Below, in pieces: positions 31,653-44,350 of a DNA stretch of 64,000 nucleotides. Made by a program: the position numbers and the translations under genes. Origin of the DNA: Rhypophila decipiens (taxonomy: Eukaryota; Ascomycota; Sordariomycetes; Sordariales; Naviculisporaceae); NCBI GenBank assembly GCA_033297075.1, contig MU858062.1, forward strand, positions 124,001 through 188,000. Reading direction: 5' to 3'. The notes beneath the pieces were generated by a model, which did no database searches, was not told where the DNA came from, and worked only from the letters and a program-made list of their open reading frames with translations. Every line of letters starts with the position of its first letter. Within the stretch, counting starts at the first letter, position 1.

Positions 31653-32176
31653 TATCAGCGGCCCGATCACCACAGTCAATCACCGCGCTAAAAATCTTCT
31701 TGGTTTTTGATGTACCTGGATACTTTCCACTCGAAAGGATTTAGAAGAGTGGGTGGGAACGCAAATCATGCTCGAGGCTAAATGGATGAGGCTGTGACCC
31801 AAAGGTCCTAATGACATGGGCGAGGGCTGGGAACAGTTCTTTCGGGAAACGGAAGAGGCTGGCTGGCTGCTTCTATACCAGTGCCAGACTAACACACAGA
31901 AGAAGGAAGAAGAAGAAGAGAAGCTACCAACCGTGGCACCTTCCCTTGAGCCTGTTATTTCCACTTCCCTTAAATATGTTGCAATGGATATCCAAGTACC
32001 TGGTAGTAAACAACTTTTCTGTTGTGGGGCATATATCACGTCTTTCCAACCGATGTTTAAAAGCGCACTCTTATCAGGGACTGTCTACATTTCCGGGGAT
32101 TAATCACGGCCATAACAGCAGGCGTTTAGAAGACTGATATTTGGGTATAGTACATACTAAATTGGGTTCCTGTTCT
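31653..32176. other. Intergenic region between the receptor promoter and YTM1
   Basis: About 520 bp between the duplicated exon piece and the end of YTM1. It contains a purine-rich run (31899-31924). Short frames lack domains. Confidence 0.3.
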
Positions 32177-33674
32177 CTACGCAATTTTACCCGCCTTATT
32201 CACCTGTATTTTCTTATCCTCGCCGCCGGCCAAAATGCCCAAGTCCTTGTCCCACACCACGCCAAAGACCTTATACCCATCCCCATGACTAGCCTTCTTC
32301 TTGCCACCTGGCTTGACAGTTTCGCGCTCAATCACGTAAGCCGGCTCACTCACACTGCCCAATCCCTCGTCCTTGGTAGCTGGTCTGACACTACGGAGGT
32401 CCCAAATCATGCACGTGCCGTCGTGGGACCCTGATACAAGCGAGTAATCGTTCTCGGGCGACGGAGCAAGAGTGACTACCTTGTTGGCGTGTCCGCGCAG
32501 TGTCATTACCGATGTAGTCGTTGCGCTGGCGCGGGGATCGACGATGGTGATGTGGCGCGCTGAAGTTCCAGCCGCGAGGAGAGGCGCCGAGGCGCGAGAT
32601 ATCGCGCAAAGAGAAAGGAGCGGGTGGGATGTTGTCAGAGTGCTGACTACCCTGCTGGTTGTGAGATCTATAGTGCGGACGGAGTGGTCTTGCGACACAG
32701 AGTAGGCAACTGTGTGGTCTTTGGGGTCAAAAACGGCTGCGCTGGCGGGGGCGGAGTGGATCGGCATCATAGCTAGTGGACCACGCTGTGCGGTTGTTAC
32801 GGAGGAGGATATCTTGCGACGTTTGGAGGTGTGCGCGCCGGGCAGGAGAGAGGCGTCGGCTTCGGGCGCCGAGGTTTTGGATGTCGTCCAGAAGCCAATT
32901 GAACCGTCCGCCGAGGCAGTCAAAACACGCTTGGTTTGTCCGTCCACGTCGATCGAGTCGATCGACCCAGTATGGCCGTAGAGTTCGAGTGTAGGTTTCA
33001 GCTCGCCGGTCTCGTGGCCGGATTCCGAGTATTTCCACACGCGCACTGTCCGGTCCATGCCCGCCGAGACGAGTTGTGTGCTGGACATGAAGCGCGCGGC
33101 TTTGAGGCTGGCGCTGTGCCCGCCGTGACTACCCGACGGGGAGGTCGCGATGACCTGGCCTGACGCGTTCCATATCCTGAGCAGCCCGTCGTAGGAGGCT
33201 GATAGGATGCGATCTTGGCCGTGGCTGCCGCCTGACCACCGGCCGGCGGGGGAGTTCTTCGTGAGAACATCGACCGAACTGACCCAGTCTGCGAAAGCAT
33301 TAGCCCATCTACCATACCTATTACAAGGTCGTCTCTTCAAACATACCGTCTATCTCGAAACTAGCCTCGTATGTGGGCGGTATTAAGCTGCGGACGTATT
33401 GGAGGTGGAGGGTCGTTTCGTGGGGCAGGCCGTTCGCTTTGAGGTAATCGTCGAGGCTAGTGCGGAGGAAGCTGCCGTCGATGAGGAAATCGAAGGGAAT
33501 AGCGCCGGTCTCGAGCATAGACTCGGAATTGAGAATTCGCGACAGGCCATAACGGCGGATATCGCTGGGTACCAATAGTGTTCTTTTGCTTTCTGGGAGC
33601 TGGAGGTCGGCTTCCGGCGTGTCGAAAATGACCTTGACCTGAGCGTTTGGCTCAGTTGTTGAGTGGCCGTCCAT
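32177..33674 (-). CDS. YTM1: Ribosome biogenesis protein YTM1 (WD40)
   Basis: Exons 33674-33347 and 33288-32177 are joined across a 58-nt GTATGT...CAG intron at [13 protein letters not shown], giving 479 aa. The N-terminal 90 residues are the NLE domain that binds the Rea1/Mdn1 AAA ATPase ([20 protein letters not shown] and [14 protein letters not shown]). WD40 units follow ([73 protein letters not shown]). In yeast, Ytm1 works with Erb1 and Nop7 in 60S assembly in the nucleolus. The start at MDGHS is chosen because upstream codons have no ATG in frame. Confidence 0.93.
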
Positions 33675-34499
33675 TGTTTCGCAATTGAGCTTGTCCTGGG
33701 CGAAGTGGTATATGATATATTCCAGGCTGGTGGTGTTGAGCTTGATCACGGCAGGCAAAAAAAGTTCCTGACATGACCCCTGTCGCCAGAAAAAAATACT
33801 GGAGTCTATCCGTACCCCACGCTGTTATCTTATCGGCTAGTGGGGTTTGGAGCATGTAACCATCATTGGAGGCCATTTTTAAGATGTAGTGTATCGAAAT
33901 GGTCAAACCACTTCTCTTAAATGCCTAAGAACGTTCAAAGATACATGTAAGAGAATATGAAAAGGTCCCTAGCTAGATTCAGAGGCTTGGGGTTGCTTGT
34001 TATAAAGCCTTTACTATATCCTTAATACGGTTATTGAAGTTCACATCCTATCATTCGACCCAGTCAGGTACGTTCGTATGAACCTTTCCAGTCGACAGCT
34101 TAGAAAAATGCAGGATTCGCCTCTCAAACACCATTACAAGAGTTGAAAACTGTTTGATCATTCATATATAACATTCTTTATAACACGTCCTTCCTATTCC
34201 TTAAGAAGATTGGTTTTATACCTAGAAAATGGACAAATTACTGTATTTGTATGTCGGTGAATTCCATATGCGTATCCCAGTGTACGATACAGTTGCGGGG
34301 CGGCTGCAAGTCCGTTGGGCCAACGCGGAGCTTAATTGGCTGCAGGGACCTCCCTTTCTCCAATCCTGACCGTCGCGTCTCGAAATCCATCAACGCGTCT
34401 TGATACCAACAGCTCAATCGCCGGTAGTGGTAATCTCATGGGAAGACATCCCGACTATACTCTTTGGCCCATATAATTGACGGCGACTTCTCATTCACA
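33675..34499. promoter_or_regulatory. Divergent promoter region (YTM1 and POL31)
   Basis: A head-to-head gap of 825 bp. An upstream ATG at 33876 (minus) opens a frame that overlaps the YTM1 start codon out of frame. If it lies in the leader it would act as an inhibitory upstream frame. I see no other notable structure. Confidence 0.3.
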
Positions 34500-36196
34500 A
34501 TGGTCACCCTTGATGAGGTCGACGGTCTGCTCCAGAAATCTTTGTACGCAATGATTTTCCTTTCCCATCTCGGACAATGGAAATAGCTAACACAAACCTG
34601 ATCACAGAGGCGAAACACCCGTGACCGTAGAACGGGCTCCGTCTATTTACAAACCGCTCCATTCATTTGCCTTGACGAAAGACCGCCAGTATCAACAGCA
34701 GTTTGCCGACATCTACTTTTTGCGACTCACCAAGATCAAGCCCTCGGTCGAGGAGGTAGCGAGCGAAGCATGGGAAGACACAGTCGTAGGCGGTGAGAAG
34801 GCCAGGAAGGTCGAACGAGTCTTGGATGTGAGGCAAGGCGAACTTTGCTGGGTAGCCGGGACCGTCTATGTCGACATGCCCATGAAACCCAATATTCTGG
34901 AGGATGTGTCCAAGGATGTGGGTAGACCCGAGCCCAGCTTCCCTGGGGACCATTAACTGACCTACCTGGCTTTTGCAGCGCTGGATCTCGGCACCCACGA
35001 CCGTCGACCATTACTACTCCGAGGATGGCAGAGACTCTATCATGCTAGAGGACGATTCGGGGCGTATCAAACTGGTGGGCAGCATTCTGAAGGACTTCTT
35101 CATGGTGACAGGGTGCATCATCGCCGTAATGGGCACCGAAAACGCCAATGGTGAATTCGAAGTTCTCGACCTCAAGTTTGCCGATTTACCGCCTCAGCCA
35201 GAAAGATGGGACCTGTCCAAGAAGCCCAAAGCCAAAGACGAAGATACCGAAATGACAGACAGCCCCACACCCGGCCAAGGGACCAAGATTGCCATTGCGT
35301 CAGGGCTCGAATTTTCCGGAACAGATGCGTCATACGCAGTCGAGCTCAACCTCTTATTAGAATACCTCCTCGGCGAGGCTCTCGACCCTTCCACACAAAA
35401 GGAACTATGCCAAATCAGCCGGCTCATAATAGCGGGGAACTCGATCGCGACAGACAAGAAGGCGGGCGCTGAAGATAACAAAGAGAAAAAGACACATAAA
35501 AAGTACGGCTACGACAGCAGCTCGTACAACCCGGTTCCATCACAACTCTTTGATGAGTTTCTATCAGAGCTGCTTCCTTCAATGCCCGTCACGCTCCTTC
35601 CTGGTGTCTTGGACCCCGCCAACGCGAGTTATCCGCAACAGCCGATACACGCGGCTATGTTTCCCAAGTCGAGGGGATATACGGTCATGCCTGGAGCAAC
35701 AGAGCCAGGCTGGTTGGACACGGTGACGAACCCATGGGAGGGTGAGATCGAAGGATGGAAGGTCCTCGGCACTGGCGGCCAGAACCTGGATGATGTGTTT
35801 AAATATGTGGATAGTGATGACAGGTTGGGCATGATGGAGGCAATGTGCAGGTGGCGGTGTTGTGCACCCACAGCGCCTGATACATTGTGTAAGTTGCGCT
35901 TCTTTTCTTCCATCACCATGACTGTTTCAGTATGAGAAATGACTAACATGTGATGTGATTCAGGGGCCTATCCATTTCAGGAAGACGAACCGTTCGTCCT
36001 GAAGGAATGTCCACATCTTTACTTTGTCGGATGTCAGCCGCAGTTTGGGACTAAGGTCATTGAGGGTCCGAATGGGCAGGTGGTACGACTTATTGCGGTC
36101 CCTTCGTTTGCGGAAACAAAAGAGATTGTGTTGGTGGACTCGGAGACACTGAATGTTTCTAGAGTCAAGATTTCCACTGGTCTTGGGGGCGTATAA
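34500..36196 (+). CDS. POL31: DNA polymerase delta small subunit (POLD2/Pol31)
   Basis: Four exons: 34500-34543, 34608-34917, 34979-35888 and 35964-36196, giving 498 aa. All junctions restore conserved residues (LLQKSL/GETPV, VSKD/RWISAP, PDTL/WAYPFQEDEPF). The N-terminal OB-fold region includes QQFADIYFLRLTKIKP and GELCWVAGTVY. The inactive calcineurin-like phosphoesterase domain covers the middle (SGLEFSGTD, LLPGVLDPAN, PQQPIHAAMFPKS). The C-terminus HLYFVGCQPQFGTKVIEG is strongly conserved in the family. The subunit bridges the catalytic subunit Pol3 and Pol32 at the replication fork. The first coding exon is only 44 nt. The family is usually 430-490 aa, so the length fits. Confidence 0.94.
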
Positions 36197-37251
36197 GGCT
36201 TGATCTGGTTGATGACTGTGGCTATTTAAAAACTACGACAAGATTCGGTAACTATTTGTATTGTAGATATTTCTTTAAATGGGTGCCAGCTGGGTTCCAG
36301 CTGGGCTTGAGGGCCATCAAGGAATGTTGGCAATGTTTTACGAGTTGAACCACTACCTGGAAGCACCTAACGGGAGGTGGAAAAGAAGTTATGGAATGAT
36401 ATCCTTAGTTCCAAAGTTGATGTCACGAAGAGACCTGAAATAAAGACTTATTATGCAAAGTATGGCTGAAATACTTGGATTTTTCAATCTTGTAACAACT
36501 TGAAGTTGTAGCGCTAAATCTAGATCAAATGAACGTAGCTTAAGGTACTTGAATCGGAAATGGTGTACATGGGCAACGTAAATCGCCTCCGGTAGATGGT
36601 GTCAAAAAGATAAATCAACGCCCCAATATATGAGAACCAGATGGCCTGACTGTTCTGTGTCCCAGCCGCTGTCTTGCTTTTGCTGCTTCTTCGGTTTGGT
36701 TTTTGCTCAAGTTTCCATGCTGGAAATCGAACGCTGTCCTGTGGTGACTGCCCATCAGGACGCCCAGCTTCCGTATTGAATACCATCTCTCTTTCTCCAT
36801 TTTTGATGTCTTGTTCCATCAAGCCGTTGACCCATGCTGTATATTCGTTCCAGTAATCTGTGCGTGTGTGATGGGGGAAGGAAGTAGGTAAATAAAACAC
36901 CGTTGTGAATGCAAATGTGAATGTAAACTCCACCAAAACAAGGAGTAAAAGGGCAGGAAAAAAATCAACGCCATCGCTAAACTTCCACCAGGGTGGTGAA
37001 AAAGGAATTGGGAGGAGTGGATACCGGCACACACTCCCTCCTTCCCTCCTTCACTTTTCCCCTTCACCGATTTTGTTTCCTCCACTTCGCTCAACCTTCT
37101 TCTCCTTCTCTGCTGGCAACATTCAGCCCCACAATTCGTTGCCGTTCCCGAAGATCTGCCACTCAGCAGCAGATCTATTACCGCTTCATTCACGGAATCT
37201 GCCCCTTCACGGTCTGACCGAGATTCCAGATGCGGCTCCTCGACACAGCAA
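36197..37251. other. Convergent gap of about 1 kb
   Basis: This gap lies between the stops of POL31 (plus) and the F-box-like gene (minus). A minus frame of 170 codons (36520-37032) has a hydrophobic stretch but starts at GTG and shows no family, so I do not call it. T-rich and CT-rich tracts occur near 37030-37110. Confidence 0.3.
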
Positions 37252-39828
37252 TTAATTGGCACGGAACGCCCTGATGGCCCCGCCATGTCTGCCGATGGAG
37301 ATGATCAAGGACTTGGCCGGTGTGCGAACAAGCTGATGACCACCGGTTGATTCATTGTCGGCATCAGACTCGTCACACTCGCTGTTATTGTCTTCATCTG
37401 TGTCGAACTCGGTGTCAGTGGAGCAAATCTCGTCATCAGATTCGTATCCCCAATCATCTCTTCCGGCGACCTCCTTGCCCTTCTTCACCGTCTTGGTCTT
37501 CTTCTTTCTTCTTTTCTGGAACAACAAGGCATCGCAGTCAAACTTGACCTGGTGCTTGGCACGATTGATACGACGGCGCTGCTCAGCAACCCCATGGTCC
37601 TCCCACAAACCATCGCGGACGGCCTGGTCCGGGTTCATCCAGGCTTCCCAGAGACGACTGTGCAGCTCCGCCAGAGCGTATTCTGCTCTCTGGCCCACCA
37701 TCGCCCGCTTGGCTAGGATGTGTCGATCAGCCTGCCAGAACTCATCCGGGTATACCCGGATAACCTTCGGGACACTGTCATCATCGGCGAAGGATTCATC
37801 ATAGTACGGGTTCTCGATGTACTCGGCAGCCTGGTTCATGTATCGTGGACTGAAACGCAGGTCAATCGTCGTTTCCAAGTGGCGCAGGTTATTGGTCCCG
37901 TCGATACGAACAATTCCACTTCCATCCAGTCCCAAGTCATCGTCGTCGGACTCGTCATCACTATCTTCATCCTCACGATGTGGCTCCACATGAATGTTGA
38001 ACCGGATGGAGCGGGTGTTGATACGCCGCAATAATCTATCAGCAACAGAGTTTCTCGAAAAGAATTTTATCGCCGTGGGAATACGGGAGCGTCCACCAGG
38101 CATATTCCCGAGTGGAATCTTCACGGGCTTCACGGGTGTGATGGTGAGCGTCAGTGTGTCCAGGAAAATCCGGGATGCCGGTGAATTGGCACGGCTTGAC
38201 GACGGGCTCGAAGAACCATCTGCACGGGCTAGACATTCCAGAGACCGCTCGAGAAGACGCTCGTGGTCATGGTCTGTTCGATTTGGCTCCAGCTCTATGG
38301 ATATGTGCCTGAACAGATGGCAGTACTTTGCAAAGTTGATCTGATTCGGTCCAGTGGGAGAAAGACTTGTGTGGGCCCGGGCTCTGCATTTGGGATCGCG
38401 CAACATGTAATGAAACGTGTTTTCAGAGTACAGGATACGGGAACCCTCGAGGTAAGCCTGCTTGCTGACGCAGAGAATCCGTGGATCAATTCCCATGTCA
38501 GTCTCCTCATTGAAGAGCTTCTCTGGAGCAGCCCCACGCCTCCGCGGCATTCGGCGAGCTTTCTGACGGGCAGGCTCCGTCCAGAGCTGCTTGACCTGGA
38601 TGGGATTTCGGGATACCAACAGATGACGGTAGATTCGATTGCGAATCTCTTGGGGGATGTTGAAGAATGCAGACTCCTTGATCTCACCACCAGCATCGTT
38701 AAGAACATCACCAGTCGCTTCGGTCCCTGCGCCCACGGCTGCCTCTGCCGGCTTTGGCTGAGGCTTTGGCCTCGACACCAACCTCTTTTGCTTGGGCTTC
38801 CTGCCCGGCTTTTTTCTGGTAGGGGTCGGAAGCAGCTCTGGAGACGCTGGACTCTCAAGGTCATCACCAAGCGACTCAGCAGGTGTCATCGGAGTGCTAA
38901 AAGCAGTTGGGGCGGCAGACGAAGCTGGCTCTGTAGTGACACCCAGATCTTGGGCTGGAGTGACAGGCGCACCTGATGCCGATACCTGCGTCCGTGAACG
39001 TCGCAGTACCAAGATCGGCTCTGGACCTGGGATCCTTGCTGAGGTTGATGCGTGGGCCCGGACTTCACCGAATGAGGGTGCTGGGGTCGATGCTGGCGTG
39101 GTCGCTTGGGTTGGACGCCGTGAGTAGGCTACGATCGGTGGCGGACCACGACCAGTCGCACGAGAAGATAAAGGGGCATTGGGAGCCAGCGATAGAAGAG
39201 GAGGAGGAGGAGGAGGAGCAGAAGCAGAAGCAGTGGTCGGAGTCGGGTCCGCAGCGGAACTCGAATTCGTAACTTCATCATCGACGTCTATGACTGGGGT
39301 CTGTTGTCGAAGCATGTGCAAGGCCGAGTGTTGGGGTGGCCTCGGGGACGCTCTGACCTTTTTCCTAGCAGGCGAAGAAGGCATCACATATTTTCCGGAA
39401 AGAAGAGCCTTTATATTTACACGTGATGGCTCAGGGGTTCCCGGGTCTTGGTCGCGATGACCATGGCACGAAATCTTCCGCTTAGGTGCGCCTGGCCGGC
39501 TGAAGAGGTACTGGGGCTCGACAACAGCACCACGGTCCAAGAAGGAGCCACCGTCGGTCATCACAACGTCCTGGTCCTCGCTCGTTGATCTGGGTTCCTG
39601 TCGGTCCATGGCCAGGAATGTGCCGTCCTGGGCATGTGTGGAGAGCCAGTGGGTTATTCTCTCAACGTTGGCGGTATTCGGCCTGTTGTTATGGAAAGGC
39701 CGTTGACCAGAGGCCACCGAGGTGAATTCCACTCCGTTGGAATGTGTCGATAGCTCCGAGAGTGCTCGACGCTTCAACGCACTCTTGGGCGGCGGAGGCG
39801 GCATGATGTTGGAGAAGACTGGAGGCAT
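37252..39828 (-). CDS. Large F-box-like / AT-hook nuclear protein of unknown function
   Basis: A single exon of 858 aa. The open frame extends to 39885 only through a GTG, so the first ATG (39828, MPPVFSNIM) is used. Residues 1-380 are low complexity, rich in Pro, Ser and Ala, with an AT-hook-like motif (KKPGRKPKQKR, near 340). A short F-box-like helix pair, FFNIPQEIRNRIYRHLLV, near 388-405, is typical of a large fungal family of F-box-related proteins. ILCVSKQAYLEGSRILYSEN follows, again typical of that family. The C-terminus is acidic (DDEICSTDTEFDTDEDN). A role in protein turnover or as a nuclear adaptor is inference only. Confidence 0.75.
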   Translation of the reverse strand: MPPVFSNIMPPPPPKSALKRRALSELSTHSNGVEFTSVASGQRPFHNNRPNTANVERITHWLSTHAQDGTFLAMDRQEPRSTSEDQDVVMTDGGSFLDRGAVVEPQYLFSRPGAPKRKISCHGHRDQDPGTPEPSRVNIKALLSGKYVMPSSPARKKVRASPRPPQHSALHMLRQQTPVIDVDDEVTNSSSAADPTPTTASASAPPPPPPLLSLAPNAPLSSRATGRGPPPIVAYSRRPTQATTPASTPAPSFGEVRAHASTSARIPGPEPILVLRRSRTQVSASGAPVTPAQDLGVTTEPASSAAPTAFSTPMTPAESLGDDLESPASPELLPTPTRKKPGRKPKQKRLVSRPKPQPKPAEAAVGAGTEATGDVLNDAGGEIKESAFFNIPQEIRNRIYRHLLVSRNPIQVKQLWTEPARQKARRMPRRRGAAPEKLFNEETDMGIDPRILCVSKQAYLEGSRILYSENTFHYMLRDPKCRARAHTSLSPTGPNQINFAKYCHLFRHISIELEPNRTDHDHERLLERSLECLARADGSSSPSSSRANSPASRIFLDTLTLTITPVKPVKIPLGNMPGGRSRIPTAIKFFSRNSVADRLLRRINTRSIRFNIHVEPHREDEDSDDESDDDDLGLDGSGIVRIDGTNNLRHLETTIDLRFSPRYMNQAAEYIENPYYDESFADDDSVPKVIRVYPDEFWQADRHILAKRAMVGQRAEYALAELHSRLWEAWMNPDQAVRDGLWEDHGVAEQRRRINRAKHQVKFDCDALLFQKRRKKKTKTVKKGKEVAGRDDWGYESDDEICSTDTEFDTDEDNNSECDESDADNESTGGHQLVRTPAKSLIISIGRHGGAIRAFRAN

Positions 39829-42800
39829 GGTGCTGGAGGATCTCGAGGACCTAGAAGACTTGATCTCTTGAACCAGCGCAGTCACTCTGTTGTCACGAGA
39901 TGACTTGGGCGCCTAAACAATTGACTGGGGCGTGGTGGTTGGGAAAGCAATTACCAGGCTGCGGAGGCCCCGAGGATTGCTGGGTGTATTGTGATGAGGG
40001 CAATGTTTGAGCATGCGAGTGTGGTGGGCTAAAGGCTGGAGCTTTTGGATGTCTGTGGACGTTATTTGTCTGTGACGTGTCCAGACAAAGCTTGTGTTGG
40101 CTGGAGGGGATGGGCAAGACAGGCTTGTGAGCTATGTACGCGAAATTCGCGGAGGGGAGCAATGAGAAAACTTTATAGACGCCGAGAGAACACGTCGAGG
40201 AAGAGATTTATGGTTTGGTCGAACCACTGGGTGAGGAATTTGTCTGAAGTTTTGCGATAACGAGGTGAGATGAATGTGAGCTAGTACCAGCTGCCGAGAT
40301 CTGCGAATCGGGTGCCCAGGTCTCGAGGAAATCTGGTAGAAACAGGTTCAGGTGAATGATGAATGATGAGGGTGTTGGGAAGGTACCTGCTTCGTGTTGC
40401 CTGGGGAATGTGTGATATTGAAATTCGAACTTTGAGTTGGTCTAGACCTGTGAGAAGAAGTGCTTGGAGGGAACGAGCAGGAGAAACTGATGAACATCAG
40501 ACGAAATCAGGGCAGAGAAGTGTATATCCGCGGGATGTCGTTCTCTCTCTTCTTGTCCTGTGCTTTCGGGATTCCAGGAGCGCAAATTTTCCACTCGCAA
40601 TCCGACGGCCATCTTTGAATGGGACGATGTCCATGATGACGGACGGACAAGGGACGGACTTTCCTTTACAACAACGAGTAAAGGCGATAAATGGCATGTT
40701 GGTAGAACAAGGCCATGAAAAAAGCAAAATAAGGTCTTTTTCGACAATTTCATGTCTTTGAGGCTATCACCACGTATATAAGTGCCAGAAGAAACATGCA
40801 TTCTTAACAACACAACCACGCCTACTTCGGCATTCTAACATACGTCTACAAAGCCAACAATGTTTTCCTGTACGCCTTTGTAAGAAGTTGCTTTCGAAAT
40901 AATCAGCTTTGGTTTTTCTTTGTAAGAAGATGTTTCCTCCACAACACTTGTCTCATTACCGGATGTCCAACAACAGTCTGATCTGCCAAAACACCATAGG
41001 ACAATCACACTTGTGAGATCACAATCCACTTAAATACGAGACCAGGACTCCGAACCTAAGAACCACAAGTTGCCACAAGCCGAAAATGTTCCTGGGTATC
41101 TGTCTGTCCAAATACTAACACTGGACAAACACACTCGTGTTTCCCAACTTGTGTGGTCCAGCCTACTCTGGATGCAGTATGACACTATGGGGATAGAGCG
41201 TCAAACAGATACAGATGCAAAGCTGACTTTCTCAAAATCTCTTCTAAAACCTCCTCGCAAAATTCACATCGTCTTCCACGCCAGTTCAACCGGAACATAT
41301 CAGGGTCTTGGTCCTGAGTCAAGCAGCAGCACCACTATCAGCTTTCCAGTGTAGGGTGAGGTAAGATCCGTCCCTTCCATGACAGGTAGATGATAGCTGC
41401 GCAGTGGCCAGCACGTTACACGCAAAGATAAGAGACGGGAGGGGCGAAAGAGGAGAAGAAACCGAAGGAAAAGATTACAAGACGAAATAAACTCAACAAC
41501 AAGCAAGAAAGAAAGCTGACAACATCAGCCGCTTCGGCCCCGTGCAGCTGACCCAACGCACCGGTTCGGTTTGGTCCAGACCGGGCCGTATCTCGGGAAT
41601 GAATCCGTAACGCCTTATCTGATCTTCGAGTGGTGTGTGAAACGAGCTGAAGGCGGGGCAGGAAGATGATGTGAAAAAAAGAATTGCAAACAAAAGAAAT
41701 ATGTCACGCTCCGTCTGACCTGCGAGATTTGCGGAACGAGCGGGGAGGGTTGAAGTGAGATGATAATCTTGAAACGACAAACTGCGCTGTGTGCTGCGGG
41801 CTGTTGGGGATAAGCAATTGAATTCCTGGCTGGCTGGCTGGCTGGCTGGCCGGTTTCCGGCAATCAGTTGTTTGTTTGACTTGAGCTTAAGCTAAAGCTT
41901 GCGTCTTTGGCCATGGCCGTCACTCGGCCATCGGAAATGTGAACCCCAGGCCAAAAGGCCACGAGACCAGAAGGTCGAAAACGATGTTGTGGTGTTGAGA
42001 ATGACGATGGGGTAATATTTAGGTAAAAATTTCGTTGGCCCCTCAACCGTCAGGGGTAAGAAGGTCAGCTGGTTCACGCAACGGCCAACTCAACCAAGCG
42101 GCGGGAAAGTGAGGTCTGTAAGACAGCATAAGCGTTATCGTGGAAGTAAATAGTACCGGTGCTCGGATGTCGTTGAGAGTGGACACAAACCATTGTAGCT
42201 GTTGGCCTTCCGGGACGGGATATTTCCGGCCGTCGTTTATCATCGGCCTTATTAGCCCTGAAATGCGGGCCCTCCGGTTGAACTCCGACCGGCCGGAGTG
42301 GCGGTAAATAATTACACACTCACAACACTATGACCGTACTGTACGCTACAGCTGGGGTTTCAATGTTTGTCAACTGTGCTAAAAATCGAGCAGTACATTA
42401 CCTTTGACAGTTTGGAACACCTTACAAGCACGCTACGGCGTAAATTTGACAAAAGGGAGCAATCGACAAGCTGGTCAGCTGGTCAGACACGGACACGAAT
42501 ATCTGTCTTTTTTATGTAAAACGCCCTTTGAAAGACATCACCGGACCACTTTTGATCGTTTTTGCTACTGAGCTGTCCGCCCTGTCGGTGCCGGGCTTTT
42601 CTCCGCCATTCCTTCCGGTTCTGGCCCGGCCTTTTTGCTTGTCAACACCTGCATACGGGTTACAGTAGGAATAACCTACATGTACATACATGTACCAGGT
42701 AGCGCCGACTTAGATAAATTCCATAAAGGGGTCAGCAAACGAGACAGCAAATTGATAAGAACTCGTTGCCCTGACATTTTCTTTGTTCTTTTTTTTTTTT

Positions 42801-43071
42801 TTAATCTTTCAGGTCCAGTATCTTCCCCTTAGTGATTGAGGCTCTTATCTCTTAACTCATTCTTATCCAAGCATTGCGTGCTGCGTGCCTGGCGGTAACC
42901 TTATCAGGTCACTTACAAGACAAGACAGAGAAAGATACAAGGACCAAGTACCCGTCGGGTTTCTCAAGAAAAGATTCACTTGCACTTACAAGTGCTGGAT
43001 CTTGAACTCACCACGAACCACCAACACGCCTCCCCAAAAAATCAACAAAAATTACAAAAGCAGAAACCAAA
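39829..43071. other. Divergent intergenic region of about 3.2 kb
   Basis: This region separates the 5' ends of the F-box-like gene (minus) and serine dehydratase (plus). It contains a short CTGG microsatellite (about 41826-41851), a T-run near 42788-42802 and many short frames without domains. I found no RNA gene and no transposon ends. Large divergent gaps like this usually hold two regulated promoters. Confidence 0.3.
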
Positions 43072-44350
43072 ATGGGCTCCCAAGGACCTTCACCAAACTC
43101 CAACAACGCGGACCTCCCGCAGCCATGGATCGAGACGCCCCTCATCCCCTCGGTCCCCCTATCAAGAATAGCAGGCTGTAACATCTTCCTCAAGCTCGAG
43201 AACCTCCAGCCGTCAGGGTCTTTCAAGTCACGGTAATTTAACCCCCTCCCCTCTCTTCCCAGCAAGCAATTAACCCTAACCCAATGTTTCCCTCCTGTAT
43301 AGTGGAATAGGCAACATGATGCTCCTAGTCGCCTCTTCCTCCCCAGAAGATTCTAAAAAAGAAATCCACTTCTACTGCAGCAGCGAAGGAAACGCAGGCC
43401 TAGCATGCGCAACCACAGCAGCAACCCTCAACAAGAAAGCAACCATCGTCCTCCCCGTCACAGCATCCCCGGTAGTCATCGAAAAACTCGTTGCCCTCGG
43501 AGCAGAGGTTATCAAGGCGGGCACGAACTGGCCCGAGGCAGACGCTCACCTGCGAAACGTCTGTCTTGGCCAATCTCACGACAGTCAAGTGCAAGCCATC
43601 TACGTCCCGCCGTTTGATCATGCAGATATCTGGTCTGGAGCAGCCACGCTGGTGGACGAGATTGCGACTCAACTTCCGGCGGTACTGAAAAAGAGTCCGC
43701 ATGAGGTTATCCTTGACGATGATCAGGAAAGGCAGCAGCCGGTGATAGACGCCATAGTTTGCAATGTTGGAGGAGGAGGCCTCTTGAACGGGGTGATGGA
43801 GGGTCTTGAGCGGCGCAAAATTCCACTGGTCGGTCATGATGGACTACCCACCAAGGTCCTGGCTTTGGAAACGATCGGAGCGGATAGTCTGAATGTTAGT
43901 GTCAAGAGGGGAACGCACTCTACCTTGCCGGGGATAACTTCCATCGCCAAATCGTTGGGCGCGACAAGAGTGTCGAGGAGGACGTGGGAGTGGGCGGAGA
44001 AATACTCTGCTTTAGGAGGAGGAGGCGCCCAAGATGAAGAGAAAAAGTTGATCAGCGCAACAGTCACAGACGGGGAGGCGGCACTAGCCTGTGTCAAGTT
44101 TGCGGACGACGCAAGGATGTTGATCGAGGTCTCGTGCGGAGCCACCATCGCGACGGTGTACAACGGGGATTTGAGGAAATACTTGGGCGGCAAGGATACC
44201 AGTGACGAAGAGTGGAGGAAGCGAAATGTCGTGCTGGTTGTTTGTGGTGGGAATAATACCAACCTCGAGACAATGGAGCGGTATAGGGAGGAATATGCCG
44301 GGGCGTTTGATAAGTCGGTGGCGGTGGTTAACGGAAGTGGGAAGGGCTGA
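43072..44350 (+). CDS. L-serine/threonine dehydratase (catabolic, PLP-dependent)
   Basis: Exons 43072-43232 and 43303-44350 are joined across a 70-nt GTAATT...TAG intron within the active-site motif, giving 402 aa. It deaminates serine to pyruvate and ammonia (and threonine to 2-oxobutyrate) in the cytosol. The PLP lysine lies in PSGSFKSRGIGN, with the codon after the lysine just before the intron. The phosphate/carboxylate loop is SSEGNAGLACA, the Gly-rich PLP-phosphate loop is VGGGGLLNGV, and CGATIATVY and CGGNNTNLE close the fold. Lack of a C-terminal ACT regulatory domain points to the catabolic Cha1-type enzyme rather than biosynthetic threonine deaminase. Confidence 0.93.

Noticed and set aside
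36520..37032. 170-codon minus frame with a hydrophobic stretch
   Set aside because: Starts at GTG and lacks a family. Could be real, but support is too weak.
40442..40819. 125-codon minus frame in the 39.8-43.1 kb gap
   Set aside because: No domain, overlapped by a plus-strand frame of similar length, and no splice partner.
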